Positions 27,669 to 40,720 of a stretch of DNA of 64,000 nucleotides are shown here, in pieces (within the stretch, counting starts at the first letter, position 1; every line of letters begins with the position of its first letter). The notes under the pieces were generated by a model that was given only the letters and a program-made list of their open reading frames with translations, made no database searches and had not been told where the DNA came from. The position numbers and the translations under genes are program-made. Origin of the DNA: Mesorhizobium sp. WSM4306 (GTDB taxonomy: Bacteria > Pseudomonadota > Alphaproteobacteria > Rhizobiales > Rhizobiaceae); assembly GCF_007003975.1 (NCBI RefSeq), contig NZ_VFTC01000009.1, forward strand, positions 1 through 64,000. The letters run 5' to 3'.

Positions 27669-28958
27669 CTAGAGATCGAGCACCAGCCGTTCCGGATCCT
27701 CCAGGCTGTCCTTGACGCGCACCAGGAAGGTCACCGCTTCCTTGCCGTCGACGATGCGATGATCGTAGCTGAGCGCTAGATACATCATCGGCCGGATCAC
27801 GATCTGGCCGCCGACCACGACGGGCCGGTCCTGGATCTTGTGCATGCCCAGAATGCCCGACTGCGGCGCATTGAGGATCGGCGTCGACATCAGCGAGCCG
27901 TAAACGCCGCCGTTGGAGATCGTGAACGTGCCGCCCTGCATGTCGGCGACCGACAGCTTGCCGTCACGCGCGGCGATGCCCAGCCGGCCGATGTCCTTCT
28001 CGATCTCGGCGATCGACATCTGGTCGGCATCGCGCACCACCGGCACGACGAGGCCCTTTTCGGTGCCGACGGCAACGCCGATATGGGCATAGTTCTTGAA
28101 GATGATGTCGGTGCCGTCGATCTCGGCATTGACCGAGGGGATTTCCTTCAAGGCGTGGGTGACGGCCTTGGTGAAGAAGCCCATGAAGCCGAGCTTCACG
28201 CCGTGCTTCTTCTCGAAGATGTCCTTGTACTTGGTCCTGAGCGCCATCACCGCTGACATGTCGACCTCGTTGAAGGTGGTCAACATGGCGGCGGTCGACT
28301 GCGCTTCCTTCAGCCGGCGCGCAATGGTCTGGCGCAGCTTGGTCATGCGCACGCGCTCCTCGCGCGACGCATCGTCGCCGGAAGACGGCGCCCGCGCCGC
28401 AACCGGCGCCGGTGCGGCCTTCGGCATTTCGGCCGGCTGCGACGGCGCGCCCCGGGCGATGGCGTCGAGCACATCACCCTTCAGCACCTGGCCGCGCTTG
28501 CCCGAGCCGGACACCTGATCGACCGACAGATTGGCCTCGGCGATCAGCTTTGCGGCGGCCGGCGCCGGCGGCATGGTGCGGGGCTCGACCGCGCCGGCAT
28601 CGCCGGCGATCTTGGCGGTCTCGGCGGCGGCCTGCTTGGTGGTATGCGCGGCGTCCGGACTCGAAGCCTGCGACACCGTCTTGGTCTCCTGCTTGCTCGC
28701 GGGAGCAGCGGCGGCAGCACCGCCTGCCGAAATCATTCCAAGCAAAGCGCCGACACCGACGGTCTCGCCTTCCTTGGCGGTGATCTCGCCCAGCGAGCCG
28801 GCGGCAGCGGCAGGCACCTCCACCGTCACCTTGTCGGTTTCGAGCTCGACCAGCGGCTCGTCGACGGCAATGGCATCGCCGACCTTCTTGAACCACTTGC
28901 CGATGGTCGCCTCGGTGACGGATTCGCCGAGAGTGGGAACGCGGATTTCGGTAGCCAT
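27669..28958 (-). CDS. sucB: 2-oxoglutarate dehydrogenase E2, dihydrolipoamide succinyltransferase
   Basis: The core of the 2-oxoglutarate dehydrogenase complex, which transfers the succinyl group from lipoate to CoA. The start is [17 protein letters not shown]; the longer frame runs into the repeat upstream. Residues 1-76 are the lipoyl domain, with the lipoylated K43 in [10 protein letters not shown] flexible Ala-rich linker leads to the E1/E3-binding domain near 130 ([19 protein letters not shown]). The catalytic domain ends with the active-site [14 protein letters not shown]. 429 residues. It follows sucA and a short repeat. Confidence 0.96.
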   Translation of the reverse strand: MATEIRVPTLGESVTEATIGKWFKKVGDAIAVDEPLVELETDKVTVEVPAAAAGSLGEITAKEGETVGVGALLGMISAGGAAAAAPASKQETKTVSQASSPDAAHTTKQAAAETAKIAGDAGAVEPRTMPPAPAAAKLIAEANLSVDQVSGSGKRGQVLKGDVLDAIARGAPSQPAEMPKAAPAPVAARAPSSGDDASREERVRMTKLRQTIARRLKEAQSTAAMLTTFNEVDMSAVMALRTKYKDIFEKKHGVKLGFMGFFTKAVTHALKEIPSVNAEIDGTDIIFKNYAHIGVAVGTEKGLVVPVVRDADQMSIAEIEKDIGRLGIAARDGKLSVADMQGGTFTISNGGVYGSLMSTPILNAPQSGILGMHKIQDRPVVVGGQIVIRPMMYLALSYDHRIVDGKEAVTFLVRVKDSLEDPERLVLDL

Positions 28959-29020
28959 TGTGCCTGTCCGTTTCTTCTCTGTCTGTTCTGTGTGCCGAAT
29001 TCTGTCTTTATGTTTTACGC

Positions 29021-29057
29021 AATTCCGGACGGAAAACCGCCTTTCCTGGAATTGCTC
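29021..29057. repeat. Small palindrome between sucA and sucB
   Basis: GCAATTCC at the left and GGAATTGC at the right enclose complementary A/T and C blocks. Related palindromes lie at 41971 and 46940. It overlaps the sucA stop region and lies in the sucA-sucB transcript, where it could stabilise the mRNA. Confidence 0.5.
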
Positions 29058-32044
29058 TATTCGCCGAGCGCGTCTTCGAGCAAGGCGGCGAGTTGCGCCA
29101 GATGCTTCGACATCAATCCGGTTGCCGGCGATGCCGCCGCCGGACGTCCGGTGTAGCGCACCCGCTGATGCTTGGCGTCGATATGCGCCAGCACCCATTC
29201 CAGATACGGATCGATGAACGACCAGGCGCCCATGTTCTTGGGCTCTTCCTGGCACCACACCATTTCGGCGTTACGGAAACGCGACAGTTCGGTGATCAGC
29301 GCCTTGGCCGGGAACGGATAGAGCTGTTCCACGCGCAACAGATAGATGTCGTTGATGCTGCGCTTCTCGCGCTCTTCGTAGAGGTCGTAATAGACCTTGC
29401 CCGAGCACAGCACGACGCGGCGGATCTTGGAATCCTTGACCAGCTTGATCGCCTGGTTCTGCAGCAGCTGGGCATCGTCCCACAGCAGCCGATGGAACGA
29501 GCTTTCGCCCGAAATCTCCGGCAGCGTCGACACCGCCCGCTTGTGGCGCAGCAGCGACTTCGGCGTCATCAGGATCAGCGGCTTGCGGAAGTCGCGCTTC
29601 AGCTGCCGGCGCAAGATGTGGAAGTAGTTAGCCGGCGTCGTGCAGTTGGCAACTTGCATATTGTCTTCAGCGCAGAGCTGCAGGAAGCGTTCGAGACGCG
29701 CCGAGGAATGTTCCGGACCCTGGCCCTCATAGCCATGCGGCAACAAGCAGACGAGGCCAGACATGCGTAGCCACTTGCGCTCGCCACTGGAGATGAACTG
29801 GTCGAACACCACCTGAGCGCCATTGGCGAAATCGCCGAACTGCGCTTCCCATAGCGTCAGCGCCTTCGGCTCGGCCAGGCTGTAGCCATATTCGAAGCCG
29901 AGCACCGCCTCTTCCGACAGCATCGAGTTGATGACTTCGTAGCCGGCCTGCGCCGCCGACAGATTGTTGAGCGGGATATAACGGGTCTCGTCGCGCTGGT
30001 CGTAGAGCACGGAGTGGCGCTGCGAGAAGGTGCCGCGCTCGGAATCCTGGCCCGACAGCCGGATCGGGTTGCCGTCGAGCAGGATGGCGCCGAAAGCCAG
30101 CGCCTCGGCCGTCGACCAGTCGATGCCTTCGCCGGAGTCGATCGCCTGGCGGCGGTTTTCGAGGAAGCGGATAATGGTCTTGTGCGCCTCGAAACCCTTC
30201 GGCACCTCGGTCAGCTTCTTGCCGATCTCCTTCAGCACCTTGACCGGCACGGCGGTCTTGCCGCGCCGCTGTTCGTCCTGGTTGTCGGCGGTGCGCAGGC
30301 CCGACCAGGCGCCGTCCAGCCAGTCGGCCTTGTTGGGCTTGTAGCTCTGGCCGACTTCCCACTCGGATTCCAGATGCGCCCGCCAGTCGGCCTTCATCTT
30401 GTCGAGTTCGGCCTGGGTGATATGGCCCTCGGCGATCAGCCGGTCGCCATAGATCTGCACCGTCGTCTTATGGTTGCGGATGTTGGAGTACATGATCGGC
30501 TGGGTGAAGGACGGCTCGTCGCCCTCATTGTGGCCGAAGCGGCGGTAGCAGAACATGTCGACCACGACCGGCTTGTGGAACTTCATGCGGAATTCGATCG
30601 CCACCTTGGCGGCATGGACCGTGGCTTCCGGGTCGTCGCCATTGACGTGGAAGATCGGCGCCTCGATCATCTTGGCGACATCGGACGGGTAGGGCGACGA
30701 GCGCGAGAAGCGCGGATTGGTGGTGAAGCCGATCTGGTTGTTGATGATGAAATGCAGCGTGCCGGCGACGCGGTGGCCGCGCAGGCCCGACAAGCCGAGG
30801 ATTTCGGCGATCACGCCCTGTCCGGCAAAGGCGGCGTCGCCATGCAGAAGCAGCGGCAGCACCTTGGCGCGTTCTTCCAGCGGCACGATCTCCTCGCGGC
30901 TGCGGCCAAACAGATAGTCCTGCTTGGCGCGCGCCTTGCCCATCACCACCGGATCGACGATTTCCAGATGCGAGGGGTTGGCGGTCAAGGACAGATGCAC
31001 CTTGTTGCCGTCGAACTCGCGGTCCGACGAAGCGCCGAGATGGTACTTCACGTCGCCCGAGCCCTCGACCTCGTCGGGAGCGGCCGAGCCGCCCTTGAAC
31101 TCGTGGAAGATGGCGCGGTGCGGCTTGGCCATCACCTGGGAGAGCACGTTCAGCCGGCCGCGATGCGCCATGCCGAGCACGATCTCCTTCATGCCGAGCT
31201 GGCCGCCGCGCTTGATGATCTGCTCCAGCGCCGGGATCAGGCCTTCGCTGCCATCGAGGCCGAAGCGCTTGGTGCCCTTGTACTTGACGTCGATGAACTG
31301 CTCGAAGCCTTCGGCCTCGACCAGCTTCTGCAGGATCGCCTTCTTGCCGGTGGCGGTGAAGGAGATCTCCTTGTCGGTGCCTTCGATGCGGGCCTGGATC
31401 CAGGCCTTCTCCTCGGGATCGGAGATGTGCATGAACTCGACGCCGAGCGTCGAGCAATAGGTGCGGGTGAGAATCTCCAGCATCTGCCGGATGGTGCCGA
31501 ATTCGAGGCCGAGCACATTGTCGAGGAAGATCGGCCGGTCGTAGTCGGCTGATGTAAAACCGTAGTTCTCCGGCGACAGCTCGTTATAGTCCTCGAGCGG
31601 CTTGGCGATGCCGAGCGGATCGAGATTGGCGTGCAGATGGCCGCGCATGCGGTAGGCGCGGATCATCATGATGGCGCGCACCGAGTCGCGCGTCGCCTGA
31701 TGCACGTCGGCATCCGACAGCACGACGCCGTTGGTGACCGCCTTGTCCTTGACCTTCTTTTCGACTGTCCTCTCGACCAGGCCCCAATTGCCGTCGAGCG
31801 CCGACACCAGTTCGCCATTGGCCTGCAATGGCCAGGAGGGCTTTGCCCAGGAGGCGCCCTTGGCGTTCTTGCGCACATCGCCGGCATCGTCCTTCAGCGC
31901 CGCGAAGAAGTCCTGCCACTCCGGATTGACCGACTCCGGATCGTCCTCATAGGACGCGTAGAGCGCGTCGATGTAGTCGGCATTGCCGCCATACAGGAAT
32001 GAGGTGAGCGAAAACTGGTCGTTGGCCTGATCTTGTCTTGCCAT
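29057..32044 (-). CDS. sucA: 2-oxoglutarate dehydrogenase E1 component
   Basis: The thiamine-diphosphate enzyme that decarboxylates 2-oxoglutarate. The 995 residues fit the family. The N-terminal docking segment [20 protein letters not shown] is typical of SucA. The thiamine motif is [20 protein letters not shown], and the substrate loop [20 protein letters not shown] is intact. [15 protein letters not shown] carries another conserved histidine. It is the first gene of sucA-sucB, with a word-repeat palindrome separating it from sucD. Confidence 0.97.
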   Translation of the reverse strand: MARQDQANDQFSLTSFLYGGNADYIDALYASYEDDPESVNPEWQDFFAALKDDAGDVRKNAKGASWAKPSWPLQANGELVSALDGNWGLVERTVEKKVKDKAVTNGVVLSDADVHQATRDSVRAIMMIRAYRMRGHLHANLDPLGIAKPLEDYNELSPENYGFTSADYDRPIFLDNVLGLEFGTIRQMLEILTRTYCSTLGVEFMHISDPEEKAWIQARIEGTDKEISFTATGKKAILQKLVEAEGFEQFIDVKYKGTKRFGLDGSEGLIPALEQIIKRGGQLGMKEIVLGMAHRGRLNVLSQVMAKPHRAIFHEFKGGSAAPDEVEGSGDVKYHLGASSDREFDGNKVHLSLTANPSHLEIVDPVVMGKARAKQDYLFGRSREEIVPLEERAKVLPLLLHGDAAFAGQGVIAEILGLSGLRGHRVAGTLHFIINNQIGFTTNPRFSRSSPYPSDVAKMIEAPIFHVNGDDPEATVHAAKVAIEFRMKFHKPVVVDMFCYRRFGHNEGDEPSFTQPIMYSNIRNHKTTVQIYGDRLIAEGHITQAELDKMKADWRAHLESEWEVGQSYKPNKADWLDGAWSGLRTADNQDEQRRGKTAVPVKVLKEIGKKLTEVPKGFEAHKTIIRFLENRRQAIDSGEGIDWSTAEALAFGAILLDGNPIRLSGQDSERGTFSQRHSVLYDQRDETRYIPLNNLSAAQAGYEVINSMLSEEAVLGFEYGYSLAEPKALTLWEAQFGDFANGAQVVFDQFISSGERKWLRMSGLVCLLPHGYEGQGPEHSSARLERFLQLCAEDNMQVANCTTPANYFHILRRQLKRDFRKPLILMTPKSLLRHKRAVSTLPEISGESSFHRLLWDDAQLLQNQAIKLVKDSKIRRVVLCSGKVYYDLYEEREKRSINDIYLLRVEQLYPFPAKALITELSRFRNAEMVWCQEEPKNMGAWSFIDPYLEWVLAHIDAKHQRVRYTGRPAAASPATGLMSKHLAQLAALLEDALGE

Positions 32045-32082
32045 TTTTGTCCGCGGAGCCTGGCTCCGTCTCCTTTTTCAGA

Positions 32083-32171
32083 GCGAATAGGGAGTAGCGA
32101 ATAGCGAGTAGGGATTTCCTGGTTCGCGCCGTTACCCGTTTGTTTTCCCTATTCGCTATTCACTACTCGCT
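32083..32171. repeat. Word-repeat palindrome between sucD and sucA
   Basis: The left arm is built of permuted words GAATAGGGAGTAGC and GAATAGCGAGTAGGG; the right arm is the inverse, CCCTATTCGCTATTCACTACTCGC. The arm end touches the sucD stop codon. Similar elements with other words follow acnA at 55421 and DUF2794 at 57634. It could form a long hairpin between sucD and sucA, perhaps acting as a processing or attenuation site. Confidence 0.7.
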
Positions 32172-33073
32172 TATCCTTTGATCGCCTCGACCAGCGTCGT
32201 GCCAAGACGCGCCGGCGATGGCGAAACTTTTATCCCGGCCGATTCCATCGCCGCGATCTTGTCTCCCGCACCGCCCTTGCCGCCGGAGATGACCGCGCCC
32301 GCATGGCCCATGGTGCGGCCGGCCGGCGCCGTGCGCCCGGCGATGAAGCCCGCCATCGGTTTCTTGCGGCCGCGCTTGGCCTCGTCCTTGAGGAACTGCG
32401 CGGCGTCTTCCTCGGCCGAACCGCCGATCTCGCCGATCATGATGATCGACTTGGTCTCGTCATCGGCGAGGAACATCTCGAGCATGTCGATGAACTCGGT
32501 GCCTTTGACGGGGTCGCCGCCGATACCGACGGCGGTGGTCTGGCCGAGGCCGACATTGGTGGTCTGGAAGACCGCCTCATAGGTAAGCGTTCCCGAGCGC
32601 GAAACAACGCCGACCGAGCCCTTGCGGAAGATGTTTCCGGGCATGATGCCGATCTTGCATTCGTCGGGGGTGAGCACGCCCGGGCAGTTCGGCCCGATCA
32701 GGCGCGAGGTCGAGCGGTCGAGCCGCGCCTTGACCCTGACCATGTCCATCACCGGAATGCCTTCGGTGATGCAGACGATCAGAGGGATCTCGGCCTCGAT
32801 CGCTTCCAGTATGGCTTCGGCCGCACCCGCCGGCGGCACATAGACCACCGAAGCGTTGGCGCCGGTCTTGGCCTTGCCCTCGGCGACGCTGGCGAAGATC
32901 GGGAGCGTCTCGCCCTTGGCGCCGGTCCAGGTCTCGCCGCCCTTCTTGGGATGGATGCCGCCCACCATCTTGGTGTCGTGATAGGCCAGCGCCTGTTCGG
33001 TGTGGAACGTGCCGGTCTTGCCGGTCAGGCCCTGAACCAGCACCTTGGTGTTCTTGTCGATGAGAATGGACAT
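32171..33073 (-). CDS. sucD: Succinate-CoA ligase alpha subunit
   Basis: With SucC it converts succinyl-CoA to succinate with GTP or ATP formation. The 300 residues show the CoA-binding Rossmann half ([18 protein letters not shown]) and the phosphohistidine in [14 protein letters not shown]. The [15 protein letters not shown] segment is also conserved. It starts 12 bases after the DUF1579 gene, which is unusual because sucC and sucD normally touch. Confidence 0.97.
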   Translation of the reverse strand: MSILIDKNTKVLVQGLTGKTGTFHTEQALAYHDTKMVGGIHPKKGGETWTGAKGETLPIFASVAEGKAKTGANASVVYVPPAGAAEAILEAIEAEIPLIVCITEGIPVMDMVRVKARLDRSTSRLIGPNCPGVLTPDECKIGIMPGNIFRKGSVGVVSRSGTLTYEAVFQTTNVGLGQTTAVGIGGDPVKGTEFIDMLEMFLADDETKSIIMIGEIGGSAEEDAAQFLKDEAKRGRKKPMAGFIAGRTAPAGRTMGHAGAVISGGKGGAGDKIAAMESAGIKVSPSPARLGTTLVEAIKG

Positions 33074-33085
33074 CGGAGCCCTTTT

Positions 33086-33583
33086 CTAAAAATCGTTGAT
33101 CGAGGAAGGCGAGACGCGCCGGTAGACGCCGCTCACCATGTCTTGCCAGCTGTCGCTGCCGGCAGGTTTGAAATGCAGTCGCATGCGGTAGGCATCGGCA
33201 TTGTCGAAAACATACGTCACGCGCGCAGCGCCGCGCGGCGACGACCGCTCCAGAACCAGCTCATCGCCACCCCATGTGCCCGTGGCCGGCGAGACCGGCA
33301 CAAAGCCCATGGAATCGAACTGGTGCATGGTGACGATTTTGGCCTGCTGGTCGAAACCGAACACAGCGTGCGAGCCAAACGAAATCGTGCCGTCGCGGCG
33401 TTGGCGATAGCGCTGCACCACGAACAGGCCGCCGAACTGCGGCTCCGCGACCACTTCCGACGTCGCGGCGCCGCTATCGGCCCATTGTGTATCAGCCACC
33501 TCTTCCTCGCCGCGCCACGCGCCTACCAACGCCTGCAAGCGCTGGTGGTCGGCGGAGAGTGATGAGAAGGAGGCTGCGTTCAT
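33086..33583 (-). CDS. DUF1579-like protein
   Basis: A 165-residue soluble protein. The start DHQRLQALVGAWRGEEEV matches the beginning of DUF1579-type proteins, which are beta-barrels related to lipocalin-like folds. GGLFVVQRYRQRRDGTISFG and FKPAGSDSWQDMVSGVYRR are further conserved-looking parts. Function unknown. It is only three bases after the cupin gene and 12 before sucD, so it is within the suc operon. Confidence 0.72.
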   Translation of the reverse strand: MNAASFSSLSADHQRLQALVGAWRGEEEVADTQWADSGAATSEVVAEPQFGGLFVVQRYRQRRDGTISFGSHAVFGFDQQAKIVTMHQFDSMGFVPVSPATGTWGGDELVLERSSPRGAARVTYVFDNADAYRMRLHFKPAGSDSWQDMVSGVYRRVSPSSINDF

Positions 33584-33586
33584 GTC

Positions 33587-33958
33587 TCAGAGCCGCTTCA
33601 GATCGGAGACGGTCAGGTCGCTCTTGGCATTGCCGGTGTTGAGCGTCGTAGACGGCTCGAACATCAGCACCACCGGCTCCAGGGTCAGCGAGCGCGGCCG
33701 ATGCTCGACGCCCTTCGGCACGACGATGAAATCGCCCTCGCCGAGCTCGACCGGACCGTCACGGAAATCGATGGCGATGCGCCCGCGCAGCACCAAGAAC
33801 GCTTCGTCTTCATGCTCATGCGCATGCCAGTCGAAAACCTCGCCGAACTTGGCCACCTTGGCCTGGCTGTCATTGACGTCGCCGGCGATATGCGGATCGA
33901 AGACCTTGGCGATCTTCGCGTCCGCTGCCTCAACGAGGTTTATCTTGCGCGGAGGCAT
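33587..33958 (-). CDS. Cupin domain protein
   Basis: A 123-residue single-cupin protein. The first cupin motif is [20 protein letters not shown], with three histidines and a glutamate in metal-ligand positions; the second is [18 protein letters not shown]. Such small cupins bind a divalent metal and act as isomerases, dioxygenases or sensors; the role here is unknown. It follows sucC by four bases and precedes the DUF1579 gene by three, so the pair forms a cassette inside sucC-sucD. Confidence 0.85.
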   Translation of the reverse strand: MPPRKINLVEAADAKIAKVFDPHIAGDVNDSQAKVAKFGEVFDWHAHEHEDEAFLVLRGRIAIDFRDGPVELGEGDFIVVPKGVEHRPRSLTLEPVVLMFEPSTTLNTGNAKSDLTVSDLKRL

Positions 33959-33962
33959 GGGC

Positions 33963-35156
<1,194 letters not shown>

Positions 35157-35191
35157 CTGGATGGTCTCCGGGGATCACTTGGAAGCGAGAT

Positions 35192-36396
<1,205 letters not shown>

Positions 36397-36789
36397 ATGA
36401 ACGTGGAAATCAGAAGACTATATGCCGGCGATGACGCCCTTGTGAAGCGCATCGCCGAAGACGTGTTCGACGAGCCGGTGCGCCCCGACAGGCTTGCCGC
36501 CTACCTCGCCTCGCCGGGTCATTTCATGATTGTCGCTCTGGCCGACGGCATCGTCGTCGGCCAATGCGCCGCCGTCATCCACTACATTGACGAAGTCGGC
36601 GTCTCGCCGGCCTTCCAGCGCCAGGGCATCGCCCGAAAGATGCTGGATGCGATGTTCATGATCGGGCGCGAACAGGGCTGTGGAGAGGCATGGGTCGGCA
36701 CCGAGCCGGACAATGTTGCGGCGCGCTCGCTTTATGAAACGCGCGGTTCAGTAGCCGAGCCATTCGTGATGTATGTCTACAGGCTCTAG
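36397..36789 (+). CDS. GNAT family N-acetyltransferase
   Basis: A 130-residue small acetyltransferase similar in outline to the aminoglycoside 3-N-acetyltransferase-like group. The start MNVEIRRLYAGDDALVKRIA is a typical first strand and helix. The acetyl-CoA loop is VGVSPAFQRQGIARKMLDAM, near residue 67, and GTEPDNVAARSLYETRG follows. The substrate is unknown. It is transcribed away from mdh and followed by a monooxygenase-like gene with its own Shine-Dalgarno sequence. Confidence 0.85.
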   Translation: MNVEIRRLYAGDDALVKRIAEDVFDEPVRPDRLAAYLASPGHFMIVALADGIVVGQCAAVIHYIDEVGVSPAFQRQGIARKMLDAMFMIGREQGCGEAWVGTEPDNVAARSLYETRGSVAEPFVMYVYRL

Positions 36790-36818
36790 AATGCCGCCAC
36801 GACAACAGGGAGGTAGCC

Positions 36819-37157
36819 ATGACTGAGACAGAACCGCTCATTCTGCGTCGCTGGTCGTCCGTCATCCGTACACAGGATCGCGTTGCCTATGCCGCCTATG
36901 TCGAGCGGACGGGAGGCCTCGACTACGCGGCTACGGCCGGCAATCGCGGTTTCCAGATGCTTATGCGCGATCGCGACGATGGCTCGACGGAGATCGTCAC
37001 ATTGAGCTGGTGGTCATCAATGGACGCCGTGCGACGCTTTGCTGGGGATGCACCCGAACTGGCCCGCTACTATCCCGAAGACGATCGCTACCTTCTGGAA
37101 AAGCCCGAATTCGTCGACCACTACACCGTTGTTGCCGGAACCTTGCCGCCCACTTGA
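36819..37157 (+). CDS. Antibiotic biosynthesis monooxygenase-like (ABM) protein
   Basis: A 112-residue protein of the dimeric alpha-beta barrel type. RTQDRVAYAAYVERTGGLDY begins the helix after the first strand, and EIVTLSWWSSMDAVRRFAGD is the second strand and helix seen in ABM or stress-response barrel domains. The call rests on this pattern alone. GGGAGG precedes the start. It converges with zapE with a gap of four bases. Confidence 0.6.
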   Translation: MTETEPLILRRWSSVIRTQDRVAYAAYVERTGGLDYAATAGNRGFQMLMRDRDDGSTEIVTLSWWSSMDAVRRFAGDAPELARYYPEDDRYLLEKPEFVDHYTVVAGTLPPT

Positions 37158-37161
37158 AGGC

Positions 37162-38373
37162 TTAGACCGTCGCGACCGGAGGCTCGCTATGCCTGCCTTC
37201 GGGCTTCTGCGCATTCTGCCGTTCTGCCCAATCCTCCAGCCAGTCGCGGCTTTGCATTTCGATCAGCCGCGAGGCCGTGCGATCGAATTCAAAGACTTCG
37301 TTGCCGCGCCTGGCCGTATAGAGCTCCTGCGGCGGCGCCTCGGCGCTGACCACCAGCCGCGTGTGATGATCGTAGAGCGTGTCGATCAACAGGATGAAGC
37401 GTTTGGCCTCGTTGCGCTTGCCTTCGCCCAGCACCGGCACGTGATCGATGAAGACGGTGGAGAAGCGGCCGGCAATGGCGAGGAAATCGCGCGCGCCGAG
37501 CGGCCTTTCGCAGAGGTCGGCAAAGGAAAACCGCGCCGCCTCGCCCGCCGCGGCCGGCACGGTCACTTGCCGGCCCTTCAGCGCCAACGACGTTGCGGCG
37601 GTCGGCGCGCCGCGCGTCATGGCCTGCCAGGCCTCGTCGAGCACCCTGTCTGCCGCCGCATCCGCCGGGGCGACATAGACCGGCGTGCGGGCGAGTTTTT
37701 CCAGACGGTAATCCTGGTCTGCATCGAGCGCCAGCACGTGGGCGTGGCGCTCGAGAATGCCGATGAAGGGCACGAAGAGCTGGCGGTTCAGCCCGTCGCG
37801 ATAGAGGTTTTCGGGCGCGACATTGGAGGTGGCGACCAGCACCACGCCATTGGCAAACAGCGCCGAGAACAGCCGCGACAGGATCATCGCATCGGCAATG
37901 TCGGTGACCGAAAACTCGTCGAAGCACAGCACCCAGGCCTGTTCGGCAAGCTGGAGCGCGACCGGCAGGATCGGATCGTCCTCCTTGACGTCACCGTTCT
38001 TGCGCGCCTGTCGGTGCTTCTGGATGCGGTCCTGCACATCGGCCATGAAGTCATTGAAATGGACACGGCGCTTGCGGCGGACCGGCAGCAGCTCGAAGAA
38101 CATGTCCATCAGCATGGTCTTGCCGCGGCCGACGCCACCATGGATGTAGAGGCCCTTGACGACCTCGCGCGTCTCGCGCTTGCGGGCAAACAGCCAGCCG
38201 AGCGCACTCGACTTCTGCGCCAGCCGCTTGACCGAGATCTCATCGGTCAACCGGTCGAGTGCGGCGGCGATGCGCTCCTGCGCCGGATCGCGCCCGATGG
38301 CGCCGGTGTCGACCAGATGGTCGTAGCGCTGCCTGACGGTCGCATGGGTCTGGAGGCCGTCACGCAGATGCAT
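37162..38373 (-). CDS. zapE: Cell division protein ZapE (AFG1-like ATPase)
   Basis: A 403-residue AAA-type ATPase that in E. coli acts on FtsZ rings and in mitochondria (AFG1/LACE1) on protein turnover. The Walker A motif is GGVGRGKT at 79-86. Walker B is LCFDEFSVTDIADAMIL, and the sensor segment is VLVATSNVAPENLYRDGLNR. In Rhizobiales this gene commonly precedes mdh; here two plus-strand genes lie between. Confidence 0.93.
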   Translation of the reverse strand: MHLRDGLQTHATVRQRYDHLVDTGAIGRDPAQERIAAALDRLTDEISVKRLAQKSSALGWLFARKRETREVVKGLYIHGGVGRGKTMLMDMFFELLPVRRKRRVHFNDFMADVQDRIQKHRQARKNGDVKEDDPILPVALQLAEQAWVLCFDEFSVTDIADAMILSRLFSALFANGVVLVATSNVAPENLYRDGLNRQLFVPFIGILERHAHVLALDADQDYRLEKLARTPVYVAPADAAADRVLDEAWQAMTRGAPTAATSLALKGRQVTVPAAAGEAARFSFADLCERPLGARDFLAIAGRFSTVFIDHVPVLGEGKRNEAKRFILLIDTLYDHHTRLVVSAEAPPQELYTARRGNEVFEFDRTASRLIEMQSRDWLEDWAERQNAQKPEGRHSEPPVATV

Positions 38374-38403
38374 CGGTCACGTCGCTGTCTAGGGATAGGC
38401 AGC

Positions 38404-38943
38404 TTATCTTGTAAGCGAAATCGGCAAGCCGGTGGAAGTCTGGCCGTCGAATTTCGAACCGCCCGACGAATAGAGCCGCGCCAGCGTGCCGCCATTCTCA
38501 TCGTAGAGCGTCAGCTGCTTGCCGGCGACGTTCCACGACTTGATGCCGTCGATGGGTGCGGGGCAATGCAGCGGTCCGGCGCGATAGCCGGCGCCGAATT
38601 TGGTCTGCGGAGTCGCCACCTTGCAACTCTGACCCGAAACGCTGGCGTTCCAGACGCCGGCGACGCTGGCCGCGGTGAGGTCGGTGGCGCCAGCCGGCGC
38701 CGATCCATCCGGCGGCAGCGAGGCGACCTGGGTGCCGGCCGGCGCCGTCGGGAATTGCGAGGGGTCGGTTGTGCCCGGCGCTGCCGGCGGCGGCAGCTGG
38801 CTTCCGCTCACCGTGCCGGCCGGCGCGGGCTGCAGGGGCGCCGGCTGTTGATCATCCATCGATGAAAAACGCGAGGTCGAACAGCCGCTTGCAAACAGCG
38901 CTGCCAGCGATACGGCCACCAGGCCGCTTCTCGAAAAAGTCAT
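38404..38943 (-). CDS. Outer-membrane lipoprotein with Inh/Omp19-like protease inhibitor domain
   Basis: A 179-residue lipoprotein. The signal peptide ends in the lipobox FASGC, so C21 is lipidated. A Pro/Ala-rich linker spans residues 30-90. The C-terminal domain (SVAGVWNASVSGQSCKVATPQ to the end) has the two-cysteine beta-barrel pattern of AprI/Inh metalloprotease inhibitors, as in Brucella Omp19: CKVATPQ and LHCPAPIDGIKSW. A longer upstream start was rejected. It probably guards the cell surface against host or own proteases. Confidence 0.82.
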   Translation of the reverse strand: MTFSRSGLVAVSLAALFASGCSTSRFSSMDDQQPAPLQPAPAGTVSGSQLPPPAAPGTTDPSQFPTAPAGTQVASLPPDGSAPAGATDLTAASVAGVWNASVSGQSCKVATPQTKFGAGYRAGPLHCPAPIDGIKSWNVAGKQLTLYDENGGTLARLYSSGGSKFDGQTSTGLPISLTR

Positions 38944-39146
38944 GTCAACCTCCGTCGGATCCGGCTGGGGGGAAGCCGTCCGCACAATCTCACCCTCACC
39001 AAGATGGAGAAGGTGGCGAAATTTCAACCCGATATGGTTAAAATAGGGTTTGCGGCAAGAATTGTTGTAAATTTATCGCAAAATGGCGGCCGAACCACAG
39101 TCTGTTTTGGCGTCAAGCGTGCGCACTGCATCGCCTCACCAACTTT

Positions 39147-40562
39147 CTAGCGCGGTTCGAACCGGTAGAGTGGTTGCCACAGTGGCATCGGGGGTCGCAG
39201 CAAATCGGCGCAGCGGCGGTCCAGGGCGAGCGCCAAACCATGAGCCCGAAGCACTGCCGTCTTCCAGTCGCCAGCTGTTTTCAGAAAGGCCAGCGCATCT
39301 GAAGGGCGGTCAGCTGCGATCATGAGATCTGCTGCGACGATGCGATCTTCCGGAGAGATGGTTTCGCCGGCCTTGAGTCTGCTGGCCAATCCGACCCACT
39401 GTTCCCAAGGAAAGGCCCCGGTGAGCAGTTTCGGGCGAGGTGGCGGTTCGGCCCCATTGCTTTGCATGAAAGAGGTCAACGTCGACCGAGCCAACGCCCT
39501 GTCGATGAACGAATCCGCCGTTTCGCCCTGCGCTTCAAAGATTAGAGCGTGACGCAGGTTATCCTCCCGCTTGCGGTGACCAAGAACATAATCGATCCCG
39601 TCGAGCATGGCTGTCGTAACAGCATCGGGATCGTTGATCGGGTCGAGCTGTTTTGCGGCAATCTGCGCGTTGAGTGCCGCTGCCACTGTGGTGCCGAGGC
39701 GCAGGTCGCCGGTCTCGTTCACGAGAGGCAGCAGGATCGCGGCCTGAGGAGAATAGGCAACCAGTTGCCCGACTTGTCGGATAGCTGGCCCCATATCGTT
39801 TTGACGGTCGAGCGCCTGCACTTCGGCTGGCTGTTTGGAGATATCGAAGGAAGGGCGAAGATCGGCTGAGTAGAGAGCATTGCGGATAAACCCCGTGCGA
39901 TTGCCCTTGTGGGGTGGAAGCTTGTCGAGGTACGCGACGTAGTCTGAGAGGTCGTCCTTGACTGCCCGCATCTCGAGAGCCAGCAGCCAAACGCCTGCAT
40001 TTTCGGCCCTTTGGGCGAACTGAGTCTTTGCCGCGTCATCGAGAACGGACAGCGCGGCCGCAATTGCTTTGGCGGCGTCTGACGCCTGATTCAGATCCAA
40101 CGTCTGCAAGTGCCCCAGTTCGCCCAGCAGCCAATCGCCGCCATCCTCGGTGACAAGCACGTGGAAGGCAGGTAGCCCAAGCTGAGGCACAATCGACTTC
40201 GCGTTGGGCAGCGGTTGCATGCCGGCAATCATCGCCGCCCGGTCCGATGTTTTTGCGTAGGCAAGCCTGAGTTCGACAATGCGCAGCGGCGGATGACTGC
40301 GTTTTTCCAGCCCTGCGATAAGCGCCGTGCCCTCGGCGTAGGCGAGGCCGCCATAGCGTATCTTCAGATAGGCCGCATCGTCGCCAAAGCGGTCGCGCCA
40401 GAAATTCGGAAATGTCGCCGGTTCGGCAAGCAGGAAATCGGCTGCATCCAGGATGGTTGGCGTGTGGGTGCAGGCGCTGGGCTCTGTCTGCGCGGCGGCA
40501 GCCGGCGATATCGGCCCAATCCCCAGGATCGCCGCTGTGATTGCAAGAACTAGCCAACGCAT
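39147..40562 (-). CDS. Secreted protein of unknown function
   Basis: A 471-residue protein with a signal peptide (1-24, ending SPAAAA) at MRWLVLAITAAILGIG. The mature part is mostly helical and rich in Ala and Leu, with repeat-like stretches such as AAKAIAAALSVLDDAAKTQFA, but no TPR or other repeat was clear. A single cysteine pair (CTHT and RRCADLL) is far apart. No family was recognised. It is transcribed away from the MBL hydrolase gene. Confidence 0.75.
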   Translation of the reverse strand: MRWLVLAITAAILGIGPISPAAAAQTEPSACTHTPTILDAADFLLAEPATFPNFWRDRFGDDAAYLKIRYGGLAYAEGTALIAGLEKRSHPPLRIVELRLAYAKTSDRAAMIAGMQPLPNAKSIVPQLGLPAFHVLVTEDGGDWLLGELGHLQTLDLNQASDAAKAIAAALSVLDDAAKTQFAQRAENAGVWLLALEMRAVKDDLSDYVAYLDKLPPHKGNRTGFIRNALYSADLRPSFDISKQPAEVQALDRQNDMGPAIRQVGQLVAYSPQAAILLPLVNETGDLRLGTTVAAALNAQIAAKQLDPINDPDAVTTAMLDGIDYVLGHRKREDNLRHALIFEAQGETADSFIDRALARSTLTSFMQSNGAEPPPRPKLLTGAFPWEQWVGLASRLKAGETISPEDRIVAADLMIAADRPSDALAFLKTAGDWKTAVLRAHGLALALDRRCADLLRPPMPLWQPLYRFEPR

Positions 40563-40720
40563 GGGCGGCCCTCCGTTCCGCTGCACGATCGTACACCGGA
40601 AATCATCGCCCGCACCAGCGCATGGCCTTTAGCCATGGACACGCATCCACCCGGCAAATGCTTGCGCCGGAGGCCCTGGTCCCTATCTAGCAAGGACAGA
40701 AACCTGCCGGAGCCGAAACC

